In this document: one piece after another, positions 46,201-60,551 of the stretch
Numbering within the stretch: the stretch's first letter is position 1
How the letters are laid out: each line of letters starts with the position of its first letter
Assembly (NCBI GenBank): GCA_019843655.1
Contig: JACDQD010000006.1
Coordinates: forward strand, 19,176,246 to 19,240,245
From: Lethocerus indicus
Taxonomy: Eukaryota > Arthropoda > Insecta > Hemiptera > Belostomatidae
Direction of reading: 5' to 3'
DNA: 64,000 bases
Notes under the pieces: model-generated
What the model saw: only the letters and a program-made list of their open reading frames with translations
What the model was told of the DNA's origin: nothing
The model's database searches: none
Position numbers and translations under genes: made by a program

Positions 46201-49200
46201 ATCAATGCCTGCAAGAGGGAGGGGCTCCTCCGTTGTACACACCGGTGTGAATAAATAGGGCGATACAGTAGGATCGGTTCAGCTTTTTGACCTCGTTCAA
46301 AGTACCGAAGCAAAGGTAATCGAAAAAATATATCCAGAAGGTACTTCGCGAGTCTTTCGGTGTAGAAGTTATTCACTCGGGGTTCATAATTTTCCAATTA
46401 CTTTTCAGCTCTTTGCCACCGTGAGGTATCATATTTATATATAAGGAACGTCTCGTCCTCAGTCTCATTAGACTGATACTTCAATTCAAGATAAAGGGGA
46501 AATTAATTAGTTCAGACATTCAGTTAAAAAATCAATCAGGCAGTTCGAGAAAAAAGCATTCACTCATACCAATCGGTGAGAGAGGTTTTCTCTCTACACT
46601 CTCCTATTTGATTTGAAGCTAGACTGGTTTCGGCTCGGATTGACAAATCAATTGACAACCGACCTACATGTGAGGTTGCATCACTAAATTACCGACGGAA
46701 TTTCAGAATTAAATGGAGGGCGGAATGTTCGGACTTGAGGCTTTATTTACAAATTAACGCTGCCGGTTCTAACTGTATTTTAGCGAACAATTAATTAATG
46801 CTACCTGTTGGAGTTTTGATACAACAGCCAGAAATCTACATCACAATGGGCGTGCAGACGCGACGCGTAAGTTGTGGCTTAATAGCAAACTTTCAGTATG
46901 GTGAAAATATTTCAAGAGTGGCGATAAACATTTAATTCCCGGGCGGCGAGTTTATTTCGCCCCGCGGGGAGGTGCCAGTATTAAATCAGGGCCGCCAACA
47001 TTATCCGCGTGTAGTATGACTAACGATCGGCTATAAATCAATGGGTTTTGGGGGCGGGCTTTGTCGGGGAGAAGGAACAGCGGCCGGAATTAATGCCGCC
47101 GACAATGGCTCGTCTGTCGGGCGGTACAAGGCTCGGTCGAGTCCTCCTGTCCTGTACGTATGTACGTGTAGGCGCGCTTGAACACCGTGTCTTCCAAGAC
47201 AATGGGCCCCACCGCACCCCGTAATGGGGCCAGATGGATTGGGACGCGCCCCCTGCCCTCAGCTACCACCCTTCCCCACGGCCTTATACCTCAGCGCCTT
47301 ACACCGTTTTATTAGACAATACCCGACGAATTCTCTGAAATATTCTCACTGCATTTACATTTTAAAAAATTCTGCCATGAGAATTCAACGCAATTAAGTT
47401 ATTGGACTGAAATGAAACATTAATTTCAAGACATAATGACCTAAAATATACGATATTAGAACTTCTTATAATATCGGAAGAATTATTTTAATATATTCGT
47501 CATTAATATTTCAATTTTTTATCATTCTTGTAAATATAAAATGATTTAAAATCGATGTTAGAACCTTTGTTTCCATTCACTGGAGAGATGGCAACGCTCT
47601 GTGCATCGCCCTTGGGAAAATTTCCCTGCCGTAAACTTTTATAAGCCGCTGTACACAATTATATTTCTCCGGGGCCGGTCGGGCTAATTTAAATGACCCC
47701 GGCATTACATTATGCAAGGGCCGGAAGAAGAAGGAGGGGCATAGACACTGACAGGACTTACTTAGCGGTTAGTTGTTATCTTTTATCAGTGGGCCCCCGT
47801 AACAAGTTGAGGGAGTTCGAGAAGAAGGCTTTATATATCCCGATGGGGGATGGGGGGGGGAGGGCCCGTGGGAACGGCCTCACTCTCTGGAGGCGCCCCA
47901 CGCCCCACGCCCCACGACCCCCTACCCCCCTTCATTCAACCAAGTTTGCCCCCGACCGACGTTAAACAAACTCTCCGCGCTCAAACATGTCCCCCATCAT
48001 TCACGCCCAATTAGCTGCTCATATTTTCTCAAGTATTACATCTATTTCACCTTTTGCGTGGAAAAAAAATATTTGATTTCGATGATCGTGGATTATACTA
48101 CCTTGATATTTTTAAAACATTTCTCGTTTAAGTTAATTACTTGTATTTGAAATGGGGGTTCTGTAGTATTTGGTTTCACTCGAATTATAAATAAATAAGC
48201 AATTACAAAATTGTAAGGTATTTGTAACGAATTTTCTCTCCTCGCGATTGCTCCATCTTTTCGCAATCATTGGTACCATAATATTATTAGATACTTGTCA
48301 TCACGCTGAGGCGATACTGTCATCCGAAGGTGAAATTTTTATATTCCTGTACTAGCAAACGAAGTAGCAATACGAATATTTCTGTACTGTCCGCAAAAAA
48401 GCAGTAGCGATACACCAAATGAATGATATATTTTATTCCGCTAGATTACGAGGAAGATATTTGGATTAAATTATCGTTATTATTTTTCCGATATTATTAC
48501 ATGAAAATTTCCCCGTGTTTCCTTCAACCGACTACAGCCTTACGTCATAGCGAAATAAATAAGCGACCGGTCGGTGGTTTGTGTGTTAGGTGTTGGGGCA
48601 GTGGGGGGTTGAAGGGAGCAGTTTAAAGCCGGCGAGTGATTTATACCCAGCCGGGGATATTCATTAATTCGGTCCAATTTCAGTTCTCTAACTCTAGCGG
48701 ATTTACAACTTGTCTCCGGGCCAACACTCCCGCCGGGAGGAGACAACCCCACGGTTATAGACGGGACACCGCCTCCTATTTTATTCAACGTGAGTCGTCA
48801 GCGCCTCCGGCCCCATTCATCAGCCGGCCGTGTCCTTCACACACCACTTGAATTTAAATATTTCCACGGCCAGGTTCTCTCTCTTAAAGCCGTCCGTCAA
48901 TATTGAATTTATCATAGGTCCTGTAACATGAATTGTAAGAAAAAAATTTCCTGGGAGTGTTTTCGGGCACAAATCATCCGTATTTGTATTGCCGAATATT
49001 TTCTTCTTAAGGTTCTTAAGCTTTAGCAATACTCACAGTTGTGAGGTGATCATTTCAAACTTCCGCAGACGTTTAGAATTTTCGTTGTACAATATTTATA
49101 TAATAACGTTTTTATTGTTATATTTTATTATTTATCTAGACTTACACTGATTAGCGCGGATAAATACAAATTCGGCTTTCCAAGCAACTCAGAATTCCGT

Positions 49201-50631
49201 AACCAGTTTGTTGTAAATCATCCTGCAGCTTACCGCCGGCAGCCTCCGAGAGTACATATCTCTAGCTATACCGCGGTGAAATTGCATTCCACAAACGGCA
49301 ACTGCGGTATGACGGTTGCTCTTCCGATATCCGCCCCCTAGCGCCGAATAGGTCCCCTTCTCAGTATTAAGTCCCGACTCTGGGCGAGAGGGCTTTAATT
49401 TTCTCAGGAGTTTGTTTGGTTTACAGAAGTGGTCTTGAAGGAGGGTTCGGCGCTGGGGGAAGATTATCAAACGTCCTAGGGTGTTTGGCGGGGGTGGGGA
49501 GGTTGCTCTAGAGAGAGCCCCGGGCTGCTCGGCCTTCATATTAAGCTGAACATCTATTAGACAGAGTTTGCTTGTTTTCTGCCCTCCACCACCGCCGGTG
49601 CCGCCCTTATGGCAAACATAATAAAACGCCCCTCCGCCACAGTCCCACCGAGCCAACCCCCTGCTCCGCTCATATCGGTCTCAATCCGCAACGTCTTACC
49701 TACCAGTATCATGCAGTGCGGGATAAACAGATGCATTAATACCGAGAAGCGGTAGTTATACAATCCGGTTTTCGCCAATTGAGGACTTACCAGCCTACTA
49801 TTATATAAACGCTTACTCCTTAACGACAAGACACTGAAGATTTTTAAAAATGCCCTTTGCCGTCGCTAAAGAGAAATGGATTTATGCCCTGGCAAACTGA
49901 CTATGAAATGAGGTGCTGAAGGTATATTTTTGGAAGTTTTAAATTCGTCAACAGGGTTCAAAAATTACACAAAAATATCTGTTGATTTTATCTTGTTTCG
50001 TGGAATATATTATAAAGTATTATTTCTGGCTAATTAATTTTTAGTGTATGATTTTCGCAGTGTTCAAAATGGTAGTTTGCAGATCTATAAACATCACATA
50101 TAATTCAGCCACTTCCTGTTACTGTCCGGATTAAATAAGTGTAAAGTTAAATAGATCTATTATTCCCCTGGGTCCTGTCATTAGAGACCGACTTGCCAAC
50201 GGGATGAAGCGATTTAATATTGAAGAAGAATCGATAAAGAAAGCTTCAAAGCATTATAAATGCGACAGTGCGTAAAGGGGATAGAGCTCAAACCGCTAAA
50301 AGCACTTTAGATGTTAAATAGGTGAAAAGGCTGACAACTGACTCGCTCTTATCCCGACTAAACCAACTCTCTATCCAAATGTCAACGCCGTGAATATTTA
50401 ATAGAAATAGCTTTCAATAATCTCGACCGAACTGCAGATATTGTTAATTCAGTGGCTTACGTCTAACGTCCCCGAACTTGTTCAAGTTAGTAATTGAATG
50501 AAAACATTTTTCAGGCCCTCTGATATGAATATTATTGAAAATACTTATATTATTTATACAGTGGTGAAAATTACGTAATGTTTGACATTTCATCCGTCAA
50601 ATCAAAGAAATTTATTTTTAATAAATCATCA
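43295..50631. other. Gene-poor DNA with many GC-rich islands
   Basis: GC-rich islands at about 44570-44680, 45020-45500, 46920-47300, 47640-47990, 48560-48850 and 49180-49680, the first and second with homopolymer or pyrimidine runs (ten G at 45047-45056). A 24-bp perfect palindrome of overlapping TAATTA cores is at 45917-45940. A 155-codon minus-strand frame (49189-49656) is glycine/proline-rich and without a domain. No gene supported. Confidence 0.5.
45917..45940. promoter_or_regulatory. 24-bp perfect palindrome of TAATTA-type cores
   Basis: The sequence AATTAATTATAA and its mirror form a perfect 24-bp palindrome containing four overlapping TTAATTA/TAATTAT words, the core recognised by many homeodomain proteins. 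It may be a clustered homeodomain site, or simple AT-rich sequence. Confidence 0.3.
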
Positions 50632-51800
50632 AGTTTAAAATACCTGTTTTGTGGTCTGCGAGGGGTTGGAAAATACCGTATATTTTGTTTGTGTCTCCTC
50701 TCGCATTGAGCTATTATCAACACAATTAAAACGCGTAGTGTACCCAGTTTAATACGCTACTAGTACAGCACACCTAATACTAGCCCGCAACAAAGGTCTG
50801 TCTTACATTTTAGTATTAGCGCCTTACAGTAAAAGTGACAGTGTAACATACCTTTTTATTTTTATCTCACAATATTAAGTTTTTATTTGTGTATAAAAGT
50901 TTAGCTTTTTCTTTAAATAAAAATTATTAGATACAGATTAAGTAGCGCCTCCCTGAGTGTGGTGCGGAAATGTACTTAACTAAAGTTCGTTGGGTCCACT
51001 TGCAACGATAAACTAGTGCCCCTTGAGGGTGGTGCGGAAATGCACTTAACTAAAGTTCGTTGGGTCCACTTGCACCGATAAACTAGCGCCCCTTGAGGGT
51101 GGTGCGGAAATGTACTTAACTAAAGTTCGTTGGGTCCACTTGCACCGATAAAACTAGCGCCCCGCCCTGAGGTGTGGTGCGGAAATGTACTTAACTAAAG
51201 TTCGTTGGGTCCACTTGCACCGATAAACTGGGGCCCCCTGAGGGGTGGTGCGGAAATGTACTTAACTAAAGTTCGTTGGGTTCACTTGCACCGATAAACT
51301 AGGGCCCCCTGAGGGTGGTGCGGAAATGTACTTAACTAAAGTTCGTTGGGTCCACTTGCACCGATAAACTAGCGCCCCCTGAGGGTGGTGCGGAAATGTA
51401 CTTAACTAAAGTTCGTTGGGTCCACTTGCACCGATAAACTAGCGCCCCTTGAGGGTGGTGCGGAAATGTACTTAACTAAAGTTCGTTGGGTCCACTTGCA
51501 CCGATAAACTAGCGCCCCTTGAGGGTGGTGCGGAAATGTACTGAACTAAAGTTCGTTGGGTCCACTTGCACCGACAAACTAGCGCCCCATGAGTGTGGTG
51601 CGGAAATGTACCTAACTAAAGTTCGTTCTGTGCACTTGCGCCGATTAACTAGATTACTAAAAGTAAAATTTTTTCAATAAATTTTGGATCTACAGGGAAA
51701 CTCTTATGATCGTAGTACACAGTACCAGATAGGTTTCCTGTCTTATATTTGGATGTTAAACCTAATAGTTGGGTGATCAAATGTATATTTGACAATATTG
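50632..51800 (+). mobile_element. Array-bearing element with internally deleted left arm
   Basis: Left terminus GTTTAAAATACCTGTTTTGT at 50632, with the first 74 or so bases of the arm up to GTGTCTCCTCTCGCA. It then jumps directly to the spacer (AACACAATTAAAACGCGTAG), the AT-rich leader, the 70-bp array and the unique tail (AAATTTTGGATCTACAGG). The right arm is missing and similarity to the 35-kb copy fades near 51800. Orientation matches the 35-kb copy. Confidence 0.9.
50936..51653 (+). repeat. 70-bp tandem array, ten units plus partial (array 4)
   Basis: Units start at 50936, 51007, 51077, 51147, 51222, 51293, 51363, 51433, 51503 and 51573, with a partial at 51643. Spacing is 70-71 bp except one 75-bp unit (51147) with small insertions near AAACTAGCGCCCCGCCC. 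This is the most homogeneous array in the window. Confidence 0.95.
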
Positions 51801-54800
51801 AGAAATCTGTAATATTAGCTCACCTCGGTGCCCCGCTTTTATTTGCACTTCTTTCCTTACCTATTCTTATAGTGGGCCTAAGCAATATATAAGTTTGTTA
51901 GTCTCATGGAGTGGGGAGTAGGAGTGGGTGGTTGAATTAACTATTAAAACGCTGGGTGAATTGAATTCTTGGTCGGAAGGGGTAGCAGGACCGGGGTTTG
52001 ATTGGGGGGTGCAAGCGCACGGCGGGCCTGCCCCCTAGCCGCCCCTTATGCATTGCAAATGCAGCCCCAATGCATAATACATACTTGGCGTTTAGCGCGG
52101 ACCCTCGTTATCCCGCATATATTTATCATCGCCGAAACCTTTCCGGTTCGATTTTACTTTCTGACGAAATCGATATTTCGTTAGACTCGGCCATTACTTT
52201 GGTGTCGCACTATTGGGATTATGAAAGAGGAGATGAATTCTTTTAACATGGACGAAAGCAAAGGGTTTTCCCATTTCACAAAGGTCTAACATTAACCTGT
52301 TGGTTGTTTATAATTCATTTATTTTATGTACGAAAGGAACCAAAGTAAAACGGGACAAAAAGAGAAGGAACGTTAAGATTTTATTAGTTAAATCTATTAA
52401 TAACTAAAATATACGTAAGTATTTGCTCCTATTCATTGAGATTGTTTGATATGTTTCAATAAAAATAACAAATAATGATAATAGTAATGGAATAATGGAA
52501 AATTGTTGTTACGTGTCGCTTTATTAATATCTATTTTGAAAATAAGCAGTTTTAAAACTGCTACGGCTGTCATAAAATTTGGCAATAACATTAAAAATTG
52601 CAATTTTTAATTCACCAATTCATAAATATTGGTTATGGTCATATATTTTAAATTAAAAAAAGAATTTATGACTATAATTGAACATTTTCTATCGTTTATC
52701 GGATACCATTATCGGATAAGAATAACTCATGCATTATTCAGAAGCCTGCTGTATTAAATTATTGTCATATATTAGAATAAGTAGTCGCGTATTAAAAGCG
52801 TGGTCGGTGAAAGGTAAACAAACGCATTTAATTCCGCTCTTGAAATTGCCTACGGATGTCGTCTCCTGATTTCCTCGGCTCCTTCATTCATATATTTATT
52901 ATGATTCTAAACGCCTTTCCAGTGATTAATGCTTTATTTATATTCCCGGGGGGAGGATGGGGGACGGACGACTCAAAAACTGCTTAGAGTCACTATGATT
53001 AACGACTTTGCCCTTTTCTTCCCTTCCCATTCCTCCACTACCCTCTAGGCCTTATATACTTTTTCGCATTTTCCATTTGGCGGTGCTTTAGCGGGCAGGG
53101 GACGGGGAAAAACTATTCACTCTACTAAAAGTCTATTCAGTTTCTAACGAGCAAAACACGATATTCTATCGTGACGCTTACGCCCGTTTGGAAAGAAGTG
53201 TAGGAAATTTTCCACAATAACCGGTTTCCTCTGAAGAAGATAATTCAATTTAAATCTCATTTAAATTTCCATTTACTAAATACCATTCTAATTTGTTCAA
53301 GATTATATAATCTATAATAATTTTGATATAATGGTCCAGGTATTCAGGAGAATTGTTTTGTATATAGAAATTCTCCTTAATATAGAAATGGAGATCAAAG
53401 TTTTAGTTTAGTTATTGAAGTAGGTGTAATACTACTTACATATTTATATGAAAATCAGGCTAGAGTTTGTTATCTGATGTAGAGACAGAAAGGACTTGGT
53501 CTCAGTTCCCAACAAAAGAATTTATAGCCTTCAGTTTCATTCCTTCATAATCTGGTCGGCTAAAATGATGAGAGATTCTCAGTCAACGCTGAATTATGGT
53601 GGCTCATTTCGAGAGGACAATTTATTTTTGCTCGGCTGAATTAATTCTGGGGCGGTTGTGTCGTTTTAAATTCACAAATCCCCGCTCCCTGAAACTCATT
53701 ATAGACTGTGCTGAGGAAATGAAGCGGTGTTTTCCTGCGGGCTTGAGCGTCACGGACCACTGCTCAAATTTGTTAAAATTTGGTAATGAGATGATAATTT
53801 TGAATGGGGATTTCCTTTGACCGAGGTTCGGACCAATCCCAACACCAAAGGATCATCATTGATCGCCTCACTCTTGTTCTCTCTCGGTGAATAACACTCT
53901 GGCACAAATATTAGCCTATGCTATAAAACAACGATGTCCTATTGAAAAGTGAAAATCATTATTAGTGGAAATTGACTCCAGTGCAGAATCCGCGTATAGA
54001 GTATTTTGTTTCTAATGCAGTCAGATGAACTAAGCAGAAATACTCTATTTTGAAGTTTATACCCACATACGTACGTATTCAGGTATTCATATAGGTATCC
54101 CAATAAATACATGGGTGAATATCTGAAAAGACATTTATATGTACAGAATAGTGCTAATGTTTCTGCAAATCAACAGTACCATTGCCGGTTTTTCGATCTG
54201 GCGAAAAGAAATTATCTAGGGACCCCAGATTGTTGTATATAACAGACATCAAATGTGTTTGATATGCGGCTCTGGATTTTCGTTTTGATAAATTTAAACT
54301 CTGGTCCCGAGAGGTAATCAGGGATAGAGTGATAGAGAGAAAGAGAGAGAGAAGGGTGGACAGAGAGGGAGAGAGAGAGAGACCCCGGAGCTTGAAAGGG
54401 CAAAACAGACTGCCGATAATGAAACTAATTGTGGCACTAATTAGTGCCGACCCGACTTTGACCTCTGTTCCAACAGTGGAGTGCCTTCAAGTGTATCAAC
54501 GACGTACGAATCACACGCTCGTTTAGCTTTTATTGTTCCACTCAATCCGGATTCCGGTCATTTGTTAGTTGACTTGGCAGAGAAACACTAGGTCAGCAAA
54601 CACTACTCTGATCAATGTCATTAAACAACGAGCTTTAATTATACTAATTGAAAAATTGTCCTCTTTTTATATTTATCTACAAGTCGTAGAAGGAGAACGA
54701 AAGTAAATTGTTTAATACTTCAAAAATCCTCCTTTAATAAAAATAATTGAGAATATTTTTACGAATATAATCATATTTATCACATGGTAACTGTGTATTC

Positions 54801-57800
54801 ATTTTTCACATTAAATAATGATTTGGACAGATTACACAATGTTGTTTCTAGTCGATTTACTCGTGTGGTCGGAGTGCAGCTTGGAATAGGTGGTTGGTTT
54901 CTGTTTAATTCCGGCGGAGAATTTCCAAAAAGCGGGTCGGGCCCGCACAGCTGGGGAAATTGAAACCAGGCTGTATTATCGGCCCCTCTCGTCGAGGAGG
55001 AAATTGGCTGGCCGTGCCAACGAACATTCCCATCAGCACATCCCACCTTGACACTTGTCCACCCCGATGCCGTTCCCATTTTGACGATTCCAGACGGGTG
55101 TTTCACGACAATTACACCTCCTCCACATCCGATCACATCTCTTACACCCACTTTGTATGACCCCGTCATAACTTTTACTGTACACTGAAAACCATGGATT
55201 TTAGGCATTTTATACAATACTATAGAACACTGTTATCGTTCCAAAATGTTATTAATTCAGTAATATACTGATTTGACTCAAAATAGTGGATATCGTAGTT
55301 GTGTTAAAATTGTGGAATTCCACAAAAATCGTCAGTTGAAATTCCTCCAGGTAATTTATCAACGAGTTATTTATTTATCTGCGGCGTAGGATGAATAAGG
55401 TTTAAAATATCGGGCGTTTTGGGCTCGGGGTTTTGGGCTAAGATTGTGATGGCGTCTGGCCCGGTATGAAATATTAAAATCAATTTCGTATCGAGCACCT
55501 CTTGGGGCCACCCCCGGACCCGAAGAGGACTGCCCCATCCCCAACCAGCCCCTTAAATATGCAGCTCAAGTTCCTCCGTTTTTACAAGTCTTCGTCCCTT
55601 TTAATCCGCGCATCTTATATTTTTATTTGACCTAATACACAAGTACTTGAAATAGATGGGCTATATGTTTAAAGAAGTGACGATTTTAAACGGATGTAAG
55701 TATTTAATTCTGTAAAGTTTCTCGAAGACTCTTTTGAATTAGTTATGATATAATATCTCGAGCAGTATCCTCCTTCTGCTTTTTTCGTCATAAAAGGCTT
55801 GGCAACCGACATGCATAATATTACTAACGACGCTAAGCCGGAGTCGACATAACTCAGGACCAAAGAAGCGAAAATGTTTTCTCTCGCGAATATGATGTTT
55901 AATTATTTTTTTCTCAAAGAATTTCAAATTTACGCTATCTATTCGGATCACTTCAGACCTCATCTTAAAACTGCGTTATTTTCCTTTTAACTTTAACGAC
56001 TTAAGCCAAATGACGTCGAGTCTGACTAAAGCCATTATCTAGTGAGGCTCTGGCCGCATTTAATCCTTATCTGCTCCAGTCCAACTCCGGGACTCAATTG
56101 GAGGGAAAGATCACCGCCAATTGAACCAGTCGGGCTATCTCGCATCGCTGTGTTAATCACCCTCCCTGAGTATTTTCATATTGGTTCAACCGCGATTTTA
56201 TGAACTATAGAATTATGCTTTTGACCCCTTAGGAGCGATAAAAGTAGTTGATTAATAATTTACATAACTTAAGAACAAATGACGAGTGTTCGTGTTCGAC
56301 GATTACACATTTGTATATTCAGTTACTGCTGGAAGTAAAAAACATAAGTATCTAAGACAGATGAACCGTTCGACATACTTTTCTGATGAAAAATAAAATA
56401 TCAATTCGAGATAGTTGGCCGGATTCACAGACTCCGGGTTCGGTGTCCACGAAGAGGAATTTGTGCGGAGGTCGGTACGGGTGTGGGACAGACGACTGTG
56501 AGAGTGGTCTCCCTCCCACTAAGGGGGTAACTTATCATCTCCGCTTTCCCCGCTAAGACGAGGCGCCCTTTAAAAAGTTGCCGGGAGGAAAGCAAAGTTT
56601 TGAGTAGTGAGAGGGACCGGCCCGGACTCCTCCCCACAGCACGCCCCATAAATTATGCATGCCACTACCGACTACGTAGTGCCAAAGGAGGGCCCGCGTC
56701 TAAACCCCGGTTTCCGGTTACGTTCCGAAACGAACGTTCCACACTGCATAACTCCCGCCACAACAAGCAGAGTGTGAACGAAAAACAGGAAAAAGAAGAA
56801 AAAAATGAATTATCAATATGAAGGTCCCGCTTTGTTCTTAAATTTCTGTGACTCTTTCCTTACCTGAAATAAATTTTGAAGCTAATTATTCGTCGACTTT
56901 TTGTCAATGAATTTCTTATTTGAAATTCACTGGTCGATATTGAGTGTTAACCGTGATGAGAGGCGTAAGCCGGTGGTATCGAGGTAGAGACCGAGGGCTA
57001 GGGCTAGGAGATAAGTGCTATCGGGGACTGTGTCAGCCGATCCTCCCGAGCTCGGGCTCAATGGGGCCCGGTCAGCTTCCCAACGGACGTCGGCTTTGTC
57101 CAACATTAGATGATCTACCCAATAATCGCGCCCAGTCACTCGCCCCAGGACCAGATCCCAGCACGAACAATGCACTCAGTAATTGTATACTCGAACCGAG
57201 GGAAAGCTAAAACGGAGTCAATCGGTGCATTGGGAAATATACTCGACGGAACGCGAAATAACCTGCAAACATATATTCAATGAGCGGAAAAAATATTTCT
57301 TTATTTTAAATTCCGTAAATTCCATCCAATTTATATATTGCAGTTCTTATGGGTTTCCATCTTTATGACTCCTGCTATTCAGGATTAAGTTTGGGCTGTC
57401 AGAAGTGTTGCTACTTGAGCAGAGTGTCACCAGAACGGAGTGGGGATTGAAGTTTTGTAATTTCTTGGTCCCCTCAAGAGAAAAGGCAACCTCATAAATA
57501 GAACGAGTAAAAAAGAACGATTAGTAAGAATATCTATATTTCCCATATAGAACCTCATTTCGATGAATTCATTCGATTCTTCAAATAGATCGGAGCTACA
57601 GTATTTTTCCCACGGCATTTTTTAAAGTGTACGGGAAGGCAAAAGGGGGTACAATGAAATTGCCCTGCGGGAGCGTCACCGGGATTGATGTTTTAGTCTG
57701 TCGGGTTAGGGAGGGGAGTCACGGTATAAACAGGGGTGATTAAGGCCCCGGGGCATTAACACGATTATGCCGATTACTCAGGGGGAGCGGGCTCATTTTT

Positions 57801-60551
57801 TTGCCGGCCAACGAGGCCTCCCCTCGCCGCCGGTCGGGCCCACCGGACCCCGTCAAAAGTCCGTCCCACCGACCACCCAACCCGCCTACCTAGTGCCACG
57901 CTTTTAGAAAGAAACCGCTTGAAATACGAGCCCGCCGTAAGCGCGCATCCCTCGCATTAGTCTGCGAAAATAAAATCGGGCTCTCCGTTCCTAATTTTAA
58001 TTTTTTTGATTTGACGAAGAAATTATGATCGTTTCAAATAAAATGCGACTACATTTCAATTAAACCCAAGTTTCTCAAAACTTTAGTTTCAAAAATATCA
58101 ACGCAAATTGAAAATATTAGGAATATCTCATTTATTCAACTAGATATTTATGTACACGTAATGCTGAAAAACAATTAATAGAATAAAGAATGGAGCATTC
58201 AGTATGTCCCATAAGTATAATATACACGTACAACGTATGGCTTATACACAATATGGTGAAATTAAATGTAACCTTCATTAGCCGTGTCGCAAAGGTGAAG
58301 ATTCATTCTGCCTAATGCATGTTGACCATTCCAGTGCTGGAGACGACGGTAGAACGGTTTTTGATCAATGCGGTAACGATAACTCAAAAGTAGGCCAAAG
58401 TTTATGCATAACTTAGGCAGTGGTAGGATCTCTTAATAGTAGAAAATCTTACTAATTGCCGGGGAAGCAATCCTTTTGTCGGTGTCGGCCGGTGATAAAT
58501 AGGCGGGTGGAGAGCGGCCTCGAACTCGGTTAAAGGAAGCCGGCGGGGTTTTGAGGGGGTGGCGGCGATCTCGGCCTCCTGTAAAGTAGAGACTATCGGA
58601 GTTATGAATAGGTCCCCTTAGGGCCGTTGGGTGGCCTTTCCTTAGCCTGCTCTCCCTATTGAGTCTCTACCGGCTCCTTGGGACCAGTAAACTCCCCGGA
58701 CAAACAGTCCTCTCCTTTGCTCGGCCACTCTCCCTTCACTGCTCTGACTTTACACCCCCCCCAACCCTTAAAAATAATATCCCGGTATCGTGGTTCGGAG
58801 TGGAAACGAGGCCCTGAATTCGGGCCCTTTGCCGAAGTCTCGAGCCTTTTCCCGAGGACTGTATTCCGCGCCGGAAATCCGAGTACCCCCGGGCTTTTAT
58901 TGGAAAAATCTCGACGTTTTACGGCCTCAGATATAAGAACATAGCCCGTAGAAATTGTTCGGTCAATAAACAATTCGGGAGAGCGTTAAATGTGCAGTAT
59001 TGTTCCCGATTATTACAATATATTTGCGATTATTTATCCAATAATTCGCAATAAACAATGTGACTGTTTATATTAATATAAAACAATAAAAACTATTACG
59101 AAACAATTTAGTAGTGCTTCATGGTATTTATTTAGTTCGTAGTAAAATCACTATTGTTGTTTTCTGTTTCGTTAACCGACCGCATAAGTTGGACATCAAA
59201 CATGCATATTAAATTCCTGCAGTGGAAAGTGATTACTGCAGAATACTGACTGAATATTGTCGCACTTAAATATCCCTCAACTATTATACATTCCCAGCTT
59301 TTCAATGGCTGGTGTAGTTCCGATGCTAATTGATCGACCGTCTGTTGGGGAAATTCTCTCCGGACTGTTCTTGAACCTACAGTATTATATATGGCTGGGC
59401 TTGGTCACGGAGGAAGGGAGCGGTGCGTGTGAACAACTTGGTCCCGAATTAGCCTGTTTAAACTTTAATCAAGATCTGTTTGCGGAGGGATAGCGAGCCC
59501 TCGCACCTCGCGGTACAGAGTATTATTATACCGGTATGCTTGGGAGTTGGGCGGGAGCCGCTTTGGGGTTCGGACTCCCTGATTGAATTGTCTTGTTTCT
59601 CCTCCTGCCCCTCAATCAGGAAATTCTCCCATGCTCCGAATGAAAATCCTCCACCTTAGACCTCTGTTCGTTAATATGGTTTGACTTGGAAAATAACACG
59701 CACAATGCCCTTTAATTAATTATTTCGGTCCTAACTGAGTAAATTTACAATTTTAACGGAGCTTCGTGACAATGTACTCCAATTTGGAACAGAAACCTCA
59801 CTGCTAATATATTATAATTTTTCTGACCCGTTTAATCATACAGGAATGGATTCGTGAACTTTAATAACCAATTCTGAAATAGATTATAATACTCTTTGAT
59901 GAATAATTAATTCATTATTAATGAAGTCATTATATTCGATCTAATTAGATAATGAATATTCGCCAAATTATTTCATATTTTATGTTCCAATGCGCACACT
60001 TCATGCATTCCGATTGTATTTGGATATAGAGAGTTTCATCTGTAGAAAGAGGTCGAGGAGGGTTTGTTAGGATCGAATTTGAGATGCCACTCCCGGATAT
60101 CGATTCAATTTGTATTTCAACTATTTTGAAAACTTGTTTCTGGCCCAATTTCCATGCCCCCAATATCGTTTGGAATTGAACCCTCTAATACCCGCAGCAC
60201 ACCTCTACGCTCGGTAGAGTTCCACCGCACGTAGCGGTTTGATTGTCCTTCCATCCCTCCAGGTTATTCGATTGCGCCAACTGCAAATATATTCAATGAC
60301 TTCCCTTCATTCAACCGGTACGCCTGTGTTTTGCCAAAAATTCTCGACGTACGTGTACGTCGGGGCGTTCCTTTGACTGCCAACTGCCCTATATTTCTAG
60401 TGAAAAAAAGTTATATATAATGCAATTGTATGCGTAAAATGTTACTGGTACCGATATTATTATTCCTAATTCTTTATTTATCTATTGCAACGCCTCCGCA
60501 ACCATAATTTCAATTTTGTTTAGTCATGCACCAAAGCTTAACATGTAATTT
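51801..60551. other. Gene-poor DNA with GC-rich islands
   Basis: Islands at about 51940-52130, 54850-55150, 55390-55570, 56410-56760, 56950-57170, 57640-57960 and 58450-58960 alternate with AT-rich DNA. A GA-rich run lies at 54330-54385. The 145-codon minus frame 54780-55217, the 105-codon minus frame 58656-58973 and the plus frames 53596-53820 and 59257-59493 show no recognisable domain. No gene supported. Confidence 0.5.

Noticed and set aside
46590..46640. Possible remnant of the inverted-repeat element (GCTAGACTGGTTTCGGCTCG)
   Set aside because: Only about 20 bases resemble the arm, with no continuation on either side; too short to call.
49189..49656. 155-codon minus-strand frame, longest in the window
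   Set aside because: Glycine/proline-rich low-complexity product from a GC-rich island, no domain; consistent with absence of AT-rich stops rather than coding.
54780..55217. 145-codon minus-strand frame
   Set aside because: Overlaps an open frame on the opposite strand in a GC-rich island; no domain, no splice context.
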